DNA of 24,424 bases from NCBI GenBank assembly GCA_964552015.1, contig CAZKFR010000050.1, positions 1-24,424 on the forward strand, read 5' to 3'. This document shows positions 22,547-24,424 of this stretch, one piece after another. Position 1 is the stretch's first letter; each line of letters starts with the position of its first letter. This DNA comes from Rhodocaloribacter sp964552015 (lineage in GTDB: Bacteria; Bacteroidota; Rhodothermia; Rhodothermales; ISCAR-4553). The notes beneath the pieces are model-generated. The model saw only the letters and a list, made by a program, of their open reading frames with translations. It ran no database searches and was not told the DNA's origin. The translations under genes and the position numbers were made by a program.

Positions 22547-23089
22547 ATGATCCGGCACGTCGGCGTCTACTGTGCATCGAGCGACCGCATCGAAGCCCGT
22601 TTCTTCGCCGTAGCCGAGGAGATGGGCCGCCTGCTGGCCAAGCACGGCCTCGAACTCGTCTACGGAGGCGGGCGGGTGGGCCTCATGGGGGCCGTCGCCC
22701 GGGCCGTGCACGAGCACGGCGGGCGCGTCTACGGCGTCATCCCCGAGGCCCTCAAAGAGCGTGAAGGCATCGCCTACGACGTGGCCGACGAACTGGTCGT
22801 CACCGGAACGATGCAGGAGCGCAAACGCCTCATCTTCACCCGCGCCGACGCCTTCGTCGTCCTCCCGGGCGGCTTCGGCACCCTCGAAGAGCTGATGGAG
22901 GTCCTCACCCTGCGCCAGCTCGGCTACCACGACAAACCCATCGCGCTCGTCAACACGGACGACTTCTTTCGCCCACTCCTCGACCTGTTCGAGCACTTCT
23001 ACCGGACCGGCTTCGCCCATCCCCGCTACCGGAGCCTCTACCACGTCGCCCCGGACCCGGCCGACGCGCTGAACCACCTGACGGCCTGA
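22547..23089 (+). CDS. LOG-family nucleotide hydrolase (cytokinin riboside 5'-monophosphate phosphoribohydrolase-like)
   Basis: This 180-aa protein is of the LOG (Lonely Guy) family, type I by size. The signatures YGGGRVGLMG (39-48) and LPGGFGTLEE (106-115) form the nucleotide-binding and catalytic site, with a conserved ERK at 91-93. Members cleave the N-glycosidic bond of nucleoside 5'-monophosphates; in bacteria the physiological substrate is often AMP or a damaged nucleotide. The ATG at 22547 is 2 bp after the stop of the TRAP binding protein, so the two are co-transcribed and possibly translationally coupled. The gene ends 12 bp before a convergent gene, and no terminator is seen between them. 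Confidence 0.93.
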   Translation: MIRHVGVYCASSDRIEARFFAVAEEMGRLLAKHGLELVYGGGRVGLMGAVARAVHEHGGRVYGVIPEALKEREGIAYDVADELVVTGTMQERKRLIFTRADAFVVLPGGFGTLEELMEVLTLRQLGYHDKPIALVNTDDFFRPLLDLFEHFYRTGFAHPRYRSLYHVAPDPADALNHLTA

Positions 23090-23101
23090 ACCCCCGGTGG
23101 C

Positions 23102-24412
23102 TCAGGTCGGCTGCGACGCCGGAAGCAGGGCCGCCTCCAGCGCAGCCTCGAGGTCCCGCACCAGGTCGTCGACGGCTTCGAGCCCCACCGACAGGCGGAT
23201 GCCGCTGGGGCGGATGCCCATGGCGATCTGCTCCTCGAGCGGGATCGGCGCGTGGGTCATGCTGGAAGGATGCTCGACGAGCGTCCGCACGTTGCCCAGG
23301 CTGACGGCCAGCGTGACGGTATAGGCATACCGGGCCAGGTGGTTGATGAACCGGATGCCGGCCTCCTGCTGGGCTTCCGGCGTATCCCCCTTCAGCTCGA
23401 AATACACCATGCTACCCGGCGCGAAGTTGCCGTCGTAGTCGATCATCTGGCGCCGCGCCACTTCGTACCCCTCGAACGACGGCAGGCCGGGATAGCGCAC
23501 CTCGGCGATGGCCGGGTGGTTGGCCAGAAAACGGACGAGTTCGCGGGCCGTGGCCTGCTGTTGCCGCATGCGCACCGCCAGACTGGGCAGGCCGTAGACC
23601 AGGATGCTCCAGGCCGCCCGGGGCGAGAGGACGCCGCCGAAGTCTTTGCGATAGAGCAGGAGGCGGTCCCGGTGCGAGCGCGGGCCGATGACGACCCCGC
23701 CCATGTCCGTCCCGTAGCCGCTGATGCCCTTCGTCAGGCTGTGCACGACGAAGTCGGCCCCCAGCTCGAGCGGGCGCTGGCAGTACGGCGTGGCGAAGGT
23801 GTTGTCCACCACCACGTAGATCCGTTCCTCCGGGGGACGCCCCGCGTTGACCTCCGCCACGTCCCGGGCCACGCCCGCAATGTCCACGATCTCCAGCGTC
23901 GGGTTGGCCGGCGTCTCCAGGTAGACCACCCGCGTCGCGGGCTGCAACGCCGCGCGAAGCGCTTCCGGGTTGGTGAGATCCACCGGCGTATGCGTCACCC
24001 CGAAGCGGGGCAGCCAGTTGTTCAGCAGCGAGTGCGTGCAGCCGTAGAGCGTGTGGTGCGCCACCAGGTGGTCGCCGGCCTGCAGCAGCACCCCCAGCAC
24101 GGCCGAGATGGCCGCCATGCCCGAGGCAAACGTCACGGCCATCTCGCCGCCCTCGGCCATCGCCAGGTTCTCCTCCAGCAGATCCTTGTTCGGCTCGCGC
24201 AGGCGGTCGTAGATGTAGATCAGCGGCCCCGACTCGTCCTCGTGGCCGTAGGCCTGGAAGCCCTGCGCGCCCCGCACGGCCGAGTCCAATCGGAACGTCG
24301 TCGACGTGGAAATGGGCGGCACCACGTGGTGGCTGTACTCCCAGGCCGCCGAGTGCATCCGCCCGTGAATCAGGCGGGTCGTGGGACGATACTCATCACC
24401 TTGCCGGCTCAT
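23102..24412 (-). CDS. PLP-dependent trans-sulfuration enzyme, methionine gamma-lyase type
   Basis: This 436-aa enzyme belongs to the Cys/Met metabolism PLP family. K228 in HSLTKGISGYG forms the Schiff base, D203 (VDNTFATPY) contacts the pyridine nitrogen, and Y68/R70 (YDRLREPN) bind the phosphate of the neighbouring subunit. Y123 in TLYGCTHSLL stacks on PLP. The Cys in LYGC (C125) is the residue typical of methionine gamma-lyases; cystathionine gamma-synthases and -lyases usually have Gly there. This favours L-methionine breakdown to methanethiol, ammonia and 2-oxobutyrate. O-acetylhomoserine sulfhydrylase is an alternative. The protein is slightly longer than the usual 390-400 residues because of insertions near 50-62 and 190-197. 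The ATG at 24412 is near the window end; the gene is complete. Confidence 0.9.
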   Translation of the reverse strand: MSRQGDEYRPTTRLIHGRMHSAAWEYSHHVVPPISTSTTFRLDSAVRGAQGFQAYGHEDESGPLIYIYDRLREPNKDLLEENLAMAEGGEMAVTFASGMAAISAVLGVLLQAGDHLVAHHTLYGCTHSLLNNWLPRFGVTHTPVDLTNPEALRAALQPATRVVYLETPANPTLEIVDIAGVARDVAEVNAGRPPEERIYVVVDNTFATPYCQRPLELGADFVVHSLTKGISGYGTDMGGVVIGPRSHRDRLLLYRKDFGGVLSPRAAWSILVYGLPSLAVRMRQQQATARELVRFLANHPAIAEVRYPGLPSFEGYEVARRQMIDYDGNFAPGSMVYFELKGDTPEAQQEAGIRFINHLARYAYTVTLAVSLGNVRTLVEHPSSMTHAPIPLEEQIAMGIRPSGIRLSVGLEAVDDLVRDLEAALEAALLPASQPT

Positions 24413-24424
24413 GTCGTGCGCTCG

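Overview
The window is high-GC bacterial DNA with 18 protein-coding genes. Two of them are cut by a 100-base run of N. I see no tRNA, rRNA, CRISPR array or insertion sequence. Two proteins end in a C-terminal domain that opens with the 'YPNPF' motif typical of type IX secretion sorting domains. Together with the high GC and the gene content (DUF1800/DUF1501 pair, WG-repeat lipoproteins, LysM lytic transglycosylase, propionyl-CoA carboxylase beta chain), this suggests the Rhodothermota/Rhodothermales branch of Bacteroidota. That placement is inference from protein style. The run of exactly 100 N points to a scaffolded draft assembly.

Layout. 8-4368: a DUF885 lipoprotein (minus) diverges from a HAD phosphatase (plus) across a C-rich, potential G-quadruplex tract. 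A small orphan nucleotidyltransferase (minus) lies between two copies of a 152-bp direct repeat. A Dph6-like ATP pyrophosphatase and a DJ-1/PfpI protein follow, separated by a TAGTGCGTG repeat array. 4393-9727 (minus): a shared bidirectional terminator, an MltD-like transglycosylase with four LysM domains, an acyl-CoA carboxylase beta subunit, and an unrecognised 398-aa protein. 10079-15585 (plus): a four-gene set of mostly exported proteins, DUF1800, DUF1501 with a sorting domain, and two tandem WG-repeat lipoproteins. 15561-17698 (minus): a probable operon of TrmH-like RNA methyltransferase, an exported DJ-1-like lipoprotein and an SRPBCC protein. 17872-19320 (plus): an exported LolA-like protein, the assembly gap, and the C-terminal part of a short-chain dehydrogenase. 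19534-23089 (plus): a secreted trypsin-like protease with a sorting domain and a strong terminator, then a TRAP substrate-binding lipoprotein closely followed by a LOG-family hydrolase. 23102-24412 (minus): a methionine gamma-lyase-type PLP enzyme.

The best candidate for an undescribed system is 10079-15585. DUF1800/DUF1501 pairs are known but uncharacterised. Here the pair is joined, by a 4-bp ATGA overlap and then a 50-bp gap, to two paralogous WG-repeat lipoproteins. The first has an anomalous N-terminus whose DNA can fold into a nested hairpin, and a cluster of TTGAC sites lies upstream of the set. The second item of interest is the duplicated intergenic spacer at 2229-2969, which reads as the footprint of a small insertion event.
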